A program made the translations under genes and the position numbers. A stretch of DNA of 37,884 nucleotides from positions 1 to 37,884 of the forward strand of contig CANRIF010000011.1 of the NCBI GenBank assembly GCA_947630645.1, in the 5' to 3' direction. Below, piece after piece: positions 28,972 to 35,696 of this stretch; positions within the stretch are counted from its first letter, which is position 1, and the number at the start of each line of letters is the position of its first letter. This DNA is from an uncultured Oscillospiraceae bacterium (lineage in GTDB: Bacteria; Bacillota; Clostridia; Oscillospirales; Oscillospiraceae). Below the pieces are notes generated by a model. That model saw only the letters and a list, made by a program, of their open reading frames with translations, ran no database searches and was not told the origin of the DNA.

Positions 28972-30187
28972 TGTGTACCTCCTCCACCAGGCAATCCAGG
29001 CTCCCCCCGGACAGCCGAACATTAATCTTATCGCCCTTCCGGGCATCCGACGGCGCGCGCAGCGCCCGGCCGTCTCTCTCCGCGATGGCGTAGCCCCGGC
29101 CCAGCACCTTCAAGGGACTCAATGCGTCCAGCTTAGCGGCCGCGGCCCCCAGCTGGCCCTTGCGCCGTGTCACGTCCCGCTCCCCGGCGTTGGCAAGGCC
29201 TGTCCGCGCCAGGTCCAGCGCCGCGGCCTTGGTCCGCAGGTAGATCTGCGGGTCCCGCAGCGCCGGGCGGTCCGCCAGCCCCTCCAGCCGGCGGGCAAAG
29301 TGTTCCAGCTGGTGGCTCACGGCCAGCTCCAGCCGCTCCCCCGCCGCTTCCAGGTCCGCCAGCACCTGCCGGATGTCCGGCGTGGCCAGCTGGCCCGCCT
29401 GGGTGGGGGTGATGGCGTGGCGGTCGGCCACCATGTCGGCGATCGTCTCGTTTTTCGTGTGGCCCACGGCCGTGATCACCGGGATGGACGAGTCGTAGAT
29501 GGCCTGGGCCACCCGTCCGTCGTCGAACACGTCCAGATCCTCCACGCTGCCGCCGCCCCGGCCCACGATCAGCACGTCCGCCACCTGCCAGCGGTTGGCG
29601 TAGGCGATGGCGCCGGCGATGCTGGGCGCGGCCTTGTCGCCCTGGACGAACACGGGCATGATCACCGCCTTGGCCACCGGCCAGCGGCTGCGGAGCGTGG
29701 TCAGCACGTCCCGTACCGCGTCACCCGTGGCGCTGGTGATGACGCCCACCCGCCCGGGATAGGGCGGCAGGGGCTTTTTCCGCTCGGCGTCGAAGTAACC
29801 CTTTTCCATGAGCGCGGCGATCAGCTGCTCCCGCTGGCGCTGCTTGTCCCCCACGCCCTCCGGCTCCAGGTCCGTCACCCGCAGCTGGTAGTCGCCGCCG
29901 TTGACGTACACCGTCACGGACGCGGTCACCACGAACCGCTCCCCGTTTTTCGGCGTGTAGCGCGCCCTGGCCGCGTCCCACTTCCACATCACGCACCGCA
30001 CGGCGTACTCGTCCTTTTTCGTCGTGCCCTCCCGGAGGGTGAAGTACCAGTGGCCGGAGATGCCGTTCTGGTGGCAGTTGGTCACCTCGCCGCACACCAG
30101 CAGCCGCCGCAGCACCGGCACGCCCTCCAGCAGGTCCTTGACGGCGGTGTTCAGTTCCTTTACCGACCAGACGTGCCTTTCATCCAT
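28964..30187 (-). CDS. xseA: Exodeoxyribonuclease VII large subunit with altered catalytic motif
   Basis: Catalytic subunit of the single-strand exonuclease. The 407 residues start at the ATG at 30187 (MDERHVWSVKELN) with GGAGG six bases upstream. An N-terminal OB-fold (VCGEVTNCHQNGISGHWYFTL) is followed by the catalytic domain with VITSATGDAVRD (Asp160), RGGGSVEDL (Arg210) and the block at 241-260. There, canonical proteins read VGHExDxTIADFVADxRAxTP; this one reads VGHTKNETIADMVADRHAITP, so Glu becomes Thr and the conserved Asp becomes Asn246. His243 remains. A coiled-coil region follows, then the C-terminal GRGYAIAERDGRALR. The nusB stop overlaps by 8 bp. Fold and partner are intact; activity is uncertain. 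Confidence 0.93.
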   Translation of the reverse strand: MDERHVWSVKELNTAVKDLLEGVPVLRRLLVCGEVTNCHQNGISGHWYFTLREGTTKKDEYAVRCVMWKWDAARARYTPKNGERFVVTASVTVYVNGGDYQLRVTDLEPEGVGDKQRQREQLIAALMEKGYFDAERKKPLPPYPGRVGVITSATGDAVRDVLTTLRSRWPVAKAVIMPVFVQGDKAAPSIAGAIAYANRWQVADVLIVGRGGGSVEDLDVFDDGRVAQAIYDSSIPVITAVGHTKNETIADMVADRHAITPTQAGQLATPDIRQVLADLEAAGERLELAVSHQLEHFARRLEGLADRPALRDPQIYLRTKAAALDLARTGLANAGERDVTRRKGQLGAAAAKLDALSPLKVLGRGYAIAERDGRALRAPSDARKGDKINVRLSGGSLDCLVEEVHNG

Positions 30188-30650
30188 TGCCGTCCTCCGC
30201 CGGCGCCGTCTCGCCCCGGTAAAAGCCGCCCAGCACGCCGTTGATGAACGCCACCACGTCCGCATCCTCGTAGCCCTTGGCCAGCTCCACCGCCTCGTCC
30301 ATAGAGGCGGCAGCCGGCACGTCGGGCATATAGAGGATCTCGTACATGGCCTGGCGGAGGATGGCGGCGGCGCTACGGCTGATGCGCTCGGGGCGCCAGC
30401 CCTTGGCGTACTTGCCGATGAAGCCGTCCAGCTCCGCCCGGTGGGCCGTCACGCCCTCCACGCTGCGGAGGATGAAATCCATATCTCTCTTGGAGGGCCG
30501 CTCGGCATAGAGTTCGCTCTCCTGCGCCAGGGACGCATAGTGTTCCGGCTCGAAAAACGCCTCCACGGCTTCCGTGGCCGGGGCCAGGTCCGTCCCGGCC
30601 ACGGAGAATCCCAGCTGGATGGCGATCTCTCTCGCTGCTGATCGTGTCAT
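30180..30650 (-). CDS. nusB: Transcription antitermination factor NusB
   Basis: Helical RNA-binding protein that acts with NusE (S10) on rRNA boxA. It has 156 residues, at the long end. N-terminal TRSAAREIAIQLGFSV, an expanded middle (YASLAQESELYAERPSKRDMDFILRSVEGV), then the typical ISRSAAAILRQAMYEILYMPDVPAAASMDEAVELAKGYEDADVVAFINGVLGGF, close to the NusB consensus. ATG at 30650 with GGAGG only four bases upstream. The C-terminus overlaps xseA by 8 bp. No folD follows, unlike the B. subtilis order. Confidence 0.95.
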   Translation of the reverse strand: MTRSAAREIAIQLGFSVAGTDLAPATEAVEAFFEPEHYASLAQESELYAERPSKRDMDFILRSVEGVTAHRAELDGFIGKYAKGWRPERISRSAAAILRQAMYEILYMPDVPAAASMDEAVELAKGYEDADVVAFINGVLGGFYRGETAPAEDGNG

Positions 30651-30670
30651 ACTGCCTCCATATACAACGA

Positions 30671-30693
30671 GGAGCCCCGGCTTTGGGGGCTCC
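30671..30693 (-). other. Intercistronic hairpin between asp23 and nusB
   Basis: GGAGCCCC (30671-30678) pairs with GGGGCTCC (30686-30693). On the minus strand the continuation TCGTTGTATA is a weak tail, so it looks like an attenuator or processing stem rather than a full terminator. It sits in the 61-bp gap before nusB. Confidence 0.45.
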
Positions 30694-30711
30694 GATTTTG
30701 GTTTTGGCTGA

Positions 30712-31071
30712 TCATTTATTGAACGAGATGCCCGTGACGTGGACGTTCACCACCGCGTTCATCCCAGTGATGGACTCCACCTCGCTGCACACCGCGTCCT
30801 GCACCCGCACGGCCGTGTCGGTGACGCTGCCGGAGGACCGGACGTTGATAAGCACGTCGATGGTGATCTTCTCGTCGATGAACCGGATCTTCAGGCCCTT
30901 CACCGGATTCTTCCTGCCGAACAGTTCGGACAGCTCCGGCGTCGTCGGGGACCCGAGGCTGGCGACGCCCTCCACCTCGGACACCGTGGCGGCCACCATG
31001 ACCGCGATCACATCCTCCGAGATATTGACCGTACCCTTCTCCTCCTGCCTGGTGATGTAGTTCTCTGCCAT
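30712..31071 (-). CDS. Asp23/Gls24 family protein (YqhY-like)
   Basis: 119-residue Asp23 domain: YITRQEEKGTVNISEDVIAVMVAATVSEVEGVASL, then GLKIRFIDEKITIDVLINVRSSGSVTDTAVRVQDAVCSEVESITGM and the closing VNVHVTGISF. No membrane segment. The position before nusB matches yqhY of B. subtilis, a gene linked to lipid metabolism and normally next to accBC, which are absent here. ATG at 31071 with GGGAGG nine bases upstream. Its promoter has an extended -10, so it probably heads the asp23-nusB-xseAB-ispA transcript. Confidence 0.92.
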   Translation of the reverse strand: MAENYITRQEEKGTVNISEDVIAVMVAATVSEVEGVASLGSPTTPELSELFGRKNPVKGLKIRFIDEKITIDVLINVRSSGSVTDTAVRVQDAVCSEVESITGMNAVVNVHVTGISFNK

Positions 31072-31103
31072 CGCCCGCTACCTCCCGATCATAGGATGGG
31101 GAT

Positions 31104-31132
31104 ATTATAGCACAGGCGCGCAAAAAAGAAAA
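31104..31132 (-). promoter_or_regulatory. Extended -10 promoter for asp23-nusB operon
   Basis: On the minus strand TGCTATAAT (extended -10, hexamer at 31109-31104) lies 17 bp after TTTTCT (31132-31127), a poor -35. The -35 region overlaps the T tract of the spoIIIA terminator. Confidence 0.5.
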
Positions 31133-31155
31133 GAGGCAGTTTACTCTGTTACCTC
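31122..31155 (-). terminator. Probable terminator of the spoIIIA operon
   Basis: On the minus strand GAGG-taa-CAG pairs with CTG-CCTC around AGTAAA, followed by TTTTCTTTTTT. The stem is short and includes the spoIIIAH stop codon, but the T tract is strong. Confidence 0.45.
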
Positions 31156-31701
31156 GATGATATTCAGGCTCTGGGCGGACCAGTCGGTGTTGGATACCAC
31201 CGTCTCGGTGATCTGGGCCACCTGGGTATCGGTCAGCCCCTCCACCGGCGCCGGCACCGCCACGGTCACCCCCTGGTCGGAGACGAACACCACGCAGTCC
31301 TTAAAACTCTTGGCCAGCAGCTGGTTCTCCAGCAGGCTCTCCTGCATATTCCATGCGGCCATGGCGTTGATCTGGCGCATGGACTCGTCGATGACCTCCT
31401 GGGACACCTCGTCCCCGGCGCAGGCCTGTTCCAGCAATTGCAGCGCCTCGTCCCGGGAGGACTGGCGGGTCAGGCGGGCCTCGTCGAAGTAGGCGCTGAC
31501 CGCCATGCTGGGACCCTCCGTCTCCGTGGAGGCGGCGGTGTACTGCTCCTGGGCCTGGAGCATGGCCGCGTCCTCCGCCGCCACCATCTCCGCGTCCGCC
31601 GCGCCCCAGCGGCTGTTATAGGACCAGTTGAGATAGACCGCTGTGCCGACGAAGATCAGCACGGCGATGACCACGATGTTGCGTTTGAGATTTCGCTTCA
31701 A
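31141..31701 (-). CDS. spoIIIAH: Stage III sporulation protein AH
   Basis: Mother-cell protein that meets forespore SpoIIQ to form the feeding-tube channel between the two sporulation compartments. It has 186 residues: a short basic N-terminus, one membrane helix (NIVVIAVLIFVGTAVYLNW), a spacer and the C-terminal ring-forming domain (ESSRDEALQLLEQA-like, then MRQINAMAAWNMQESLLENQLLAKSFKDCVVFVSDQGVTVAVP). The start is TTG at 31701, overlapping the spoIIIAG stop as TTGA, with GGAGGG seven bases upstream; no ATG fits. Last gene of the operon. Confidence 0.93.
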   Translation of the reverse strand: MKRNLKRNIVVIAVLIFVGTAVYLNWSYNSRWGAADAEMVAAEDAAMLQAQEQYTAASTETEGPSMAVSAYFDEARLTRQSSRDEALQLLEQACAGDEVSQEVIDESMRQINAMAAWNMQESLLENQLLAKSFKDCVVFVSDQGVTVAVPAPVEGLTDTQVAQITETVVSNTDWSAQSLNIIEVTE

Positions 31702-32048
31702 GACTTTTCCCTCCAGCTTTCATTCATTTTATAGATCACGATCCTGTCTGCGCCCAGCCCGGTGTAGCACCGCATCGCCTCCGTGACGGCAAGGCGCACG
31801 CTGACGCTGTCCGCGCCCTGGCAGACCACCGCCGCGCCGTTTTCCGAAAGAAGAACCTCCGAACGCCCCACCCCTTCCATTGACGAGAGCAGCGTCTCCA
31901 GCCGCGTCTCCTCCGTCTCCTCCGCGCCGGACGTGTCCCGGCTCCGGCCCGTGGGCCACAGCAGCAGCGCCAGACCCACGGCGGCGGCCAGCAGCGCCAG
32001 GCGCATCCGTCCGGCGCCTTGCAGCAGCGCCTTTCCCTTTTCACCCAT
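31698..32048 (-). CDS. spoIIIAG: Stage III sporulation protein AG
   Basis: Ring-forming subunit of the mother-cell secretion-like complex. It has 116 residues, shorter than the roughly 200-residue B. subtilis protein. One membrane helix (MRLALLAAAVGLALLLWP), an acidic linker (SGAEETEETRLETLLSSM) and the conserved EGVGRSEVLLSENGAAVVCQGADSVSVRLAVTEAMRCYTGLGADRIVIYKM, a ring-building motif shared with type III secretion proteins. ATG at 32048 with GGAG five bases upstream; it overlaps spoIIIAF by 8 bp. Confidence 0.9.
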   Translation of the reverse strand: MGEKGKALLQGAGRMRLALLAAAVGLALLLWPTGRSRDTSGAEETEETRLETLLSSMEGVGRSEVLLSENGAAVVCQGADSVSVRLAVTEAMRCYTGLGADRIVIYKMNESWREKS

Positions 32049-32511
32049 CGCCGCTCCACTCCTGCCGTGACGCCGGGATGCCCAGTTCCGCCTCGATGGA
32101 CGCGGCCAGGGCGCTGTTGTAGGGCGCCTGGACGGTCACGGACCAGGGATACCAGACGTGGTCCTTCTCGTCCCACCGGGCCGACAGCGAAACGCCGTCC
32201 ACGGCAATGGCCGCGTCCGCCGCTTTGGCTAATATATATGCCTCGCACCGTTCCTCTATGTATGTCCGATCCAGCATTTTCGCCTCCTCTTCCGCCTGGC
32301 CGGTGATCAGCCGCGCCCGCTGCTCATAGGCCGCCAGTCCCGGCGCCAGCGCGCCGATATCCAACCGCGCCAGCGGCCCGGCCACCGCCAGCGCGCACAT
32401 CAGCCCGCAGGCCAGGCGCGTCACCTGCCGCACCCGGCCCGGGGGCGTCAGGGCCAGCGCCGCCGCCGCCAGCAGCGACGCCGCCGTGATGCCCGCGATC
32501 CAACCGCTCAA
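32041..32511 (-). CDS. spoIIIAF: Stage III sporulation protein AF
   Basis: 156 residues. Two N-terminal membrane helices (WIAGITAASLLAAAALAL and LACGLMCALAVAGPLA) and a cytosolic or intermembrane domain containing TYIEERCEAYILAKAADAAIAVDGVSLSARWDEKDHVWYPWSVTV. The start is TTG at 32511, overlapping the spoIIIAE stop as TTGA, with GGAGG ten bases before it. The second TTG start in this operon. Identification rests on position and the AF-like C-terminal domain. Confidence 0.88.
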   Translation of the reverse strand: MSGWIAGITAASLLAAAALALTPPGRVRQVTRLACGLMCALAVAGPLARLDIGALAPGLAAYEQRARLITGQAEEEAKMLDRTYIEERCEAYILAKAADAAIAVDGVSLSARWDEKDHVWYPWSVTVQAPYNSALAASIEAELGIPASRQEWSGDG

Positions 32512-33578
32512 CCCGCCAGCACCTCCGTTGACAGCACGATAGAGATAAAGAGCATGGTCCCGGCGCTGCCCACCAGTCCCAGCGCCATGCCGTAGGCCGT
32601 GCCGATGCGTCCGATCAGCACCGCCAGCCGGCCATCGGCGAATGGCTCCGCGATACAGGCCGCCGCCTTATACAAGAGGTAGTGCAGCCCCAGCCCCAGC
32701 ACCGGCCCCAGACACACCGCCAGCACCGCCGCCAGCCCGAACACGCCCACCGCGCCCCGGACCAGCGCGGCCCCGGCCACATAGGTGTCCGCCGCGTCCG
32801 CCAGGATGGACCCCACCACCGGCAGCGCCGCGGCGATGGCGCTCTTGGCCAGGCTCCCTATGGTCCTGTCGGCGCTGCCCGCCACCGCCCCGGTCACCGC
32901 CAGACCCAGGGTGAACAGGGTGGTCAGAGCGGTGAGCAGCGTGGTGCTTAGCCACCCGATCAGCTTCACCGGGCCGCCCAGCGCCCCGTCCGGCAGCGCC
33001 GCCTCCGCCGCGCTGGCCGCGGCGTAGACCCGTATCACCGGCAGCGCCACCTTGATGCTCACGGTCATCAGCACATCCATCCCCAGCGCCGACGCCGCGT
33101 ACCGCGCCGCGCCTGACGCGCCCCGGCCCATGGCCGCCGCGCTGGCCGCCACGGTGGGCAGCAGCGCCTTGGAGAAGTCGCTAAGCTCCCCCAGCGCCGC
33201 CTCGGTCTGACCCAGGAAGGAGCGGATGTCCCCCGCGCAGGCGGCCATGATCGCCAGCGTACCGCCCAAAAGCACATACCCCGAGGTCTTCCCCGTCTCG
33301 CTCAACGCCCCCGCCATGGAACACAGCAGCGTCACCGCCAGCGCCACCGCCGCGCTGCGGGCGGCGCTGGAGAGGTAGCCCGACAGCGCCGAGACGGTCC
33401 AATCCCATATCCGCTGCCACAGCCCGTCCCCCCGGGAGGCCTCGTCCACCGTCACGTCCCCCAATATCTCCTTGGCGGACTCCGGCAGGGCCTGCTCCAT
33501 CTCCCCCGTGTCCACCGCCAGCGCCGGCACGGACAGGCACAGGGCAAAAAGCGCGATCATCGCGATGAAAACTCTCAT
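32508..33578 (-). CDS. spoIIIAE: Stage III sporulation protein AE
   Basis: Large polytopic membrane component, 356 residues. The track's ORF begins in spoIIIAD; the true start is the ATG at 33578, overlapping the AD stop (ATGA). A signal sequence (MRVFIAMIALFALCLSVPALA) precedes GEMEQALPESAKEILGD, then six to eight helices with LSETGKTSGYVLLGGTLAIMAAC, LLPTVAASAAAMGRGASGA, the Gly-rich SIAKSAIAAALPVVGSILADAADTYVAGAALVRGAVG-like core and VLIGRIGTAYGMALGLVGSAGTMLFISIVL. Typical of AE in all respects. Confidence 0.94.
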   Translation of the reverse strand: MRVFIAMIALFALCLSVPALAVDTGEMEQALPESAKEILGDVTVDEASRGDGLWQRIWDWTVSALSGYLSSAARSAAVALAVTLLCSMAGALSETGKTSGYVLLGGTLAIMAACAGDIRSFLGQTEAALGELSDFSKALLPTVAASAAAMGRGASGAARYAASALGMDVLMTVSIKVALPVIRVYAAASAAEAALPDGALGGPVKLIGWLSTTLLTALTTLFTLGLAVTGAVAGSADRTIGSLAKSAIAAALPVVGSILADAADTYVAGAALVRGAVGVFGLAAVLAVCLGPVLGLGLHYLLYKAAACIAEPFADGRLAVLIGRIGTAYGMALGLVGSAGTMLFISIVLSTEVLAG

Positions 33579-33961
33579 GATAACTGCTCGATCAGCTGCA
33601 GCAGCGAGCGCATCAGCGGCAGCGCCGCGGTGATGGCGCAGGCCGCGCCGCACAGCTCCACTGCCGAGGCCACCGCGCTCTGGCCCGCGTCCTTGCACAG
33701 GTCCGCCGCCAAGCGTGTCACCACGCCGATGCCCACGCATTTGAGTACGGGGCTGACGATGGCGGGACTCAATCCGGTCTGCTCCCGGGCCAGGGCCACC
33801 ACCTCCCCGATCTGGCCGTACAGTTCCGCCGCCAGATACGCCGCCAGCAGGCACACCGCCACGCTCAGCGCCAGGCCCAGCTCCGGGGCGTTCTTCTTCA
33901 GCAGCAGCCCCGCCAGCGCCCCGGTCAGGCCCAGGGCCGCCGCCTTCATCAGCACCGTCAT
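33575..33961 (-). CDS. spoIIIAD: Stage III sporulation protein AD
   Basis: 128-residue membrane protein with about four helices, including LGLTGALAGLLLKKNAPELGLALSVAVCLLAAYLAAELYGQI and VLKCVGIGVVTRLAADLCKDAGQSAVASAVELCGAACAITAALPLM, the typical AD core. The ATG at 33961 overlaps the spoIIIAC stop (TGATG). A GTG one codon upstream is also possible. Neither has a strong ribosome site, suggesting coupled translation. Confidence 0.92.
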   Translation of the reverse strand: MTVLMKAAALGLTGALAGLLLKKNAPELGLALSVAVCLLAAYLAAELYGQIGEVVALAREQTGLSPAIVSPVLKCVGIGVVTRLAADLCKDAGQSAVASAVELCGAACAITAALPLMRSLLQLIEQLS

Positions 33962-34155
33962 CACAGTTCAAACAGCCGCCGGATGAGGTCGAACAGATCC
34001 GCGATCCGCTGCACCAGGATCACCAGCACCACCACCAGGCCCGCGATGGTGGTCATCAGCGCCTGTTCATCCCGGCCGGAGCGGGTCAGCAGCAGGTTCA
34101 GCACCGCCACCAGGATACCCACCGCCGCGATCTTGAATATCAAATCAACGTCCAT
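33961..34155 (-). CDS. spoIIIAC: Stage III sporulation protein AC
   Basis: 64-residue protein with two membrane helices: IFKIAAVGILVAVLNLLLTRSGRDEQALMTTIAGLVVVLVILVQRIADLFDLIRRLF. Length and hydrophobic pattern match AC exactly. The track merges it into a longer frame; the ATG at 34155 has AAGGA seven bases upstream. It lies 16 bp after spoIIIAB. Confidence 0.93.
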   Translation of the reverse strand: MDVDLIFKIAAVGILVAVLNLLLTRSGRDEQALMTTIAGLVVVLVILVQRIADLFDLIRRLFEL

Positions 34156-34171
34156 GTCCCCATCCTTAGTC

Positions 34172-34669
34172 TCACAGCAAAAGCACCGCCAGCGCCGCAG
34201 CTCCCGCCGCGGACACGCCGATGGCCACACGCCCCCTGTCCCGGCTGTCGGTCCGGGCCGCGTCCCGCAGTCGTTCCATATCCGCCCGGCAGCCTTCCAG
34301 GGCCAGCAGCAGTTCCTCCGTCCCGTACCGGCCCAGCACCTGCCCCAGCGGCAGCAGCGCCGCCTGCTCCCTCTCTTCCAGCGGTGAGAGCGCCCCGGCC
34401 CATATCCCGGCCATGTCCTGCTCTCCCAGCCGCTCCAGCCCCTCCGCCGCCCGGGCGCACAGCGCCGCCGCCTGCCCGTCCAGCTGCGCCGCCAGCGCGG
34501 CGAAGAGCGCCGGCAGGGGCGTGCGGAACCGGCCCAATTCAAAGGCCATCCGCTCCAGCATCCGGCACAGGCCGTCCAGTTCATCGGCCCGCATCCGCAG
34601 CGCCCGGGCCTGGGCCAGCCCCGCCAGGAGCCCCGCCGCCGTCAGCAGCGCCGCCCCGGTCAGGCGCAC
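34172..34669 (-). CDS. spoIIIAB: Stage III sporulation protein AB
   Basis: 165-residue protein with an N-terminal helix (LTGAALLTAAGLLAGLAQARAL) and a C-terminal helix (VAIGVSAAGAAALAVLLL), flanking a soluble helical domain with ELDGLCRMLERMAFELGRFRTPLPALFAALA and LLPLGQVLGRYGTEELLLALEGC, matching the AB family. The start is GTG at 34669, overlapping the end of spoIIIAA, with GGAGG about ten bases upstream. The track listed only a longer frame without this start. Confidence 0.9.
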   Translation of the reverse strand: MRLTGAALLTAAGLLAGLAQARALRMRADELDGLCRMLERMAFELGRFRTPLPALFAALAAQLDGQAAALCARAAEGLERLGEQDMAGIWAGALSPLEEREQAALLPLGQVLGRYGTEELLLALEGCRADMERLRDAARTDSRDRGRVAIGVSAAGAAALAVLLL

Positions 34670-35538
34670 GGCCCCAGGTCCTCCACCGTGTACCGCCTCA
34701 CGCCGCCCGACGCCTCGATCCATATCCGCCGCCGGAACGCTCTCGCCCGCAGCAGCGGCGCGTACAGCGGGCTCTCGCCGCTCCCCGGCGCGCCGTGGGC
34801 CGTGGCCAGCAGCTTCACGCCCCCCGCCGCCGCCTCCAGCAGCGCCACGGCGTCCCCTGGGCCGATCTCGTCCACCGCCAGGACCTGGGGATCCATGGCC
34901 CGCAGCAGCAGCGGCACCGCCACCGCCTTGGGCGCTCCGGTCATTACGTCCGTGCAGGGGCCCACGTCGAAGGCCGGCTCCCCGTCCCAGGCGTCCGCAA
35001 GCTCTCCCCGCTCGTCCGCCGCCGCCACCCGCACCCCCGTCGATGACAGCCGCCGCACCAATTCCCGCAGCAGCGTGGTCTTCCCGGCCCCCGGCGGGGA
35101 GACGATAAGGACAGAGCCGAAGCCCCCGGCGGTGAGTTCCGGCCATATCCCGTCGGCGCAGCCGGGGGCGGCCCGGGGGATACGCAGCGCCAGGGAGGAT
35201 ATCTCCCGCACGCCGTCCATGCCGTCCCCGCCCGGCACCGCCGTGCCGCACACCCCCACCCGCACGCCGCCCGGCGCGGCGATGAAGCCCCGGCGCAGCT
35301 GTCCGCCCGCCGCGTGAAAGGACGCCCTTGTGGCCGCCTCCAGCACGGCGCGCAGATCGCTCTCTGTCACCGGCCCGGCCCCCAGGCCGTACTCCCGGCC
35401 CGCCAGCAGCGCCGTCGCCTCCCGGCCCCGGCGCAGCCGCAGTTCCTCGCACGCGGCCCGGCCCGTCTCCTCCAGCGCCAGCGCCCGCCGCCGCAGGCCC
35501 GACGGCAACAGCGCCGCCGCCGCCAGAAATCCATCCAT
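34660..35538 (-). CDS. spoIIIAA: Stage III sporulation protein AA (ATPase)
   Basis: Cytosolic ATPase of the SpoIIIA complex, related to secretion ATPases, 292 residues. N-terminal AVLEAATRASFHAAGGQLRRGFIAAPGGVRVGVCGTAV, REISSLALRIPR, Walker A VSPPGAGKTTLLRELVRRL near 145-165, RVAAADERGEL, DVMTGAPKA, Walker B VLAVDEIGPGDA and LATAHG (sensor). ATG at 35538 with GGGGTGA six bases upstream. First gene of the operon, preceded by a sigma-E-like promoter. Confidence 0.95.
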   Translation of the reverse strand: MDGFLAAAALLPSGLRRRALALEETGRAACEELRLRRGREATALLAGREYGLGAGPVTESDLRAVLEAATRASFHAAGGQLRRGFIAAPGGVRVGVCGTAVPGGDGMDGVREISSLALRIPRAAPGCADGIWPELTAGGFGSVLIVSPPGAGKTTLLRELVRRLSSTGVRVAAADERGELADAWDGEPAFDVGPCTDVMTGAPKAVAVPLLLRAMDPQVLAVDEIGPGDAVALLEAAAGGVKLLATAHGAPGSGESPLYAPLLRARAFRRRIWIEASGGVRRYTVEDLGPCA

Positions 35539-35556
35539 GCTCTCACCCCCGGGACA

Positions 35557-35586
35557 AGTCTATGCCGCCTGTCCCCCCGGCTATGA
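35557..35586 (-). promoter_or_regulatory. Candidate sigma-E promoter for spoIIIA
   Basis: On the minus strand TCATAGC (35586-35580), 15-bp spacer, CATAGACT (35564-35557), against the B. subtilis sigma-E consensus KMATATT-N14/15-CATACAMT. The predicted start falls a few bases before the ribosome site of spoIIIAA. B. subtilis spoIIIA is controlled by sigma-E. Confidence 0.5.
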
Positions 35587-35622
35587 CAGTCCACTATTCA
35601 CATACTGTTCACACACCATATG

Positions 35623-35651
35623 TTGACATCGGGCCGGGGATTTGGTAACAT
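35623..35651 (+). promoter_or_regulatory. Sigma-A promoter for the secreted propeller-like gene
   Basis: Perfect TTGACA (35623-35628), 17-bp spacer, TAACAT (35646-35651). The predicted start near 35658 leaves a leader of about 39 bases. It fires away from spoIIIA. Confidence 0.6.
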
Positions 35652-35696
35652 ACTTTAGAATATGTAGTATTTTGCATCGAGAAAGGAGCGTTCCCC

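Noticed and set aside
33579-33971. 131-codon N-terminal extension of SpoIIIAE
   Set aside because: It is another frame of spoIIIAD; SpoIIIAE has its own signal sequence and ATGA-coupled start at 33578.
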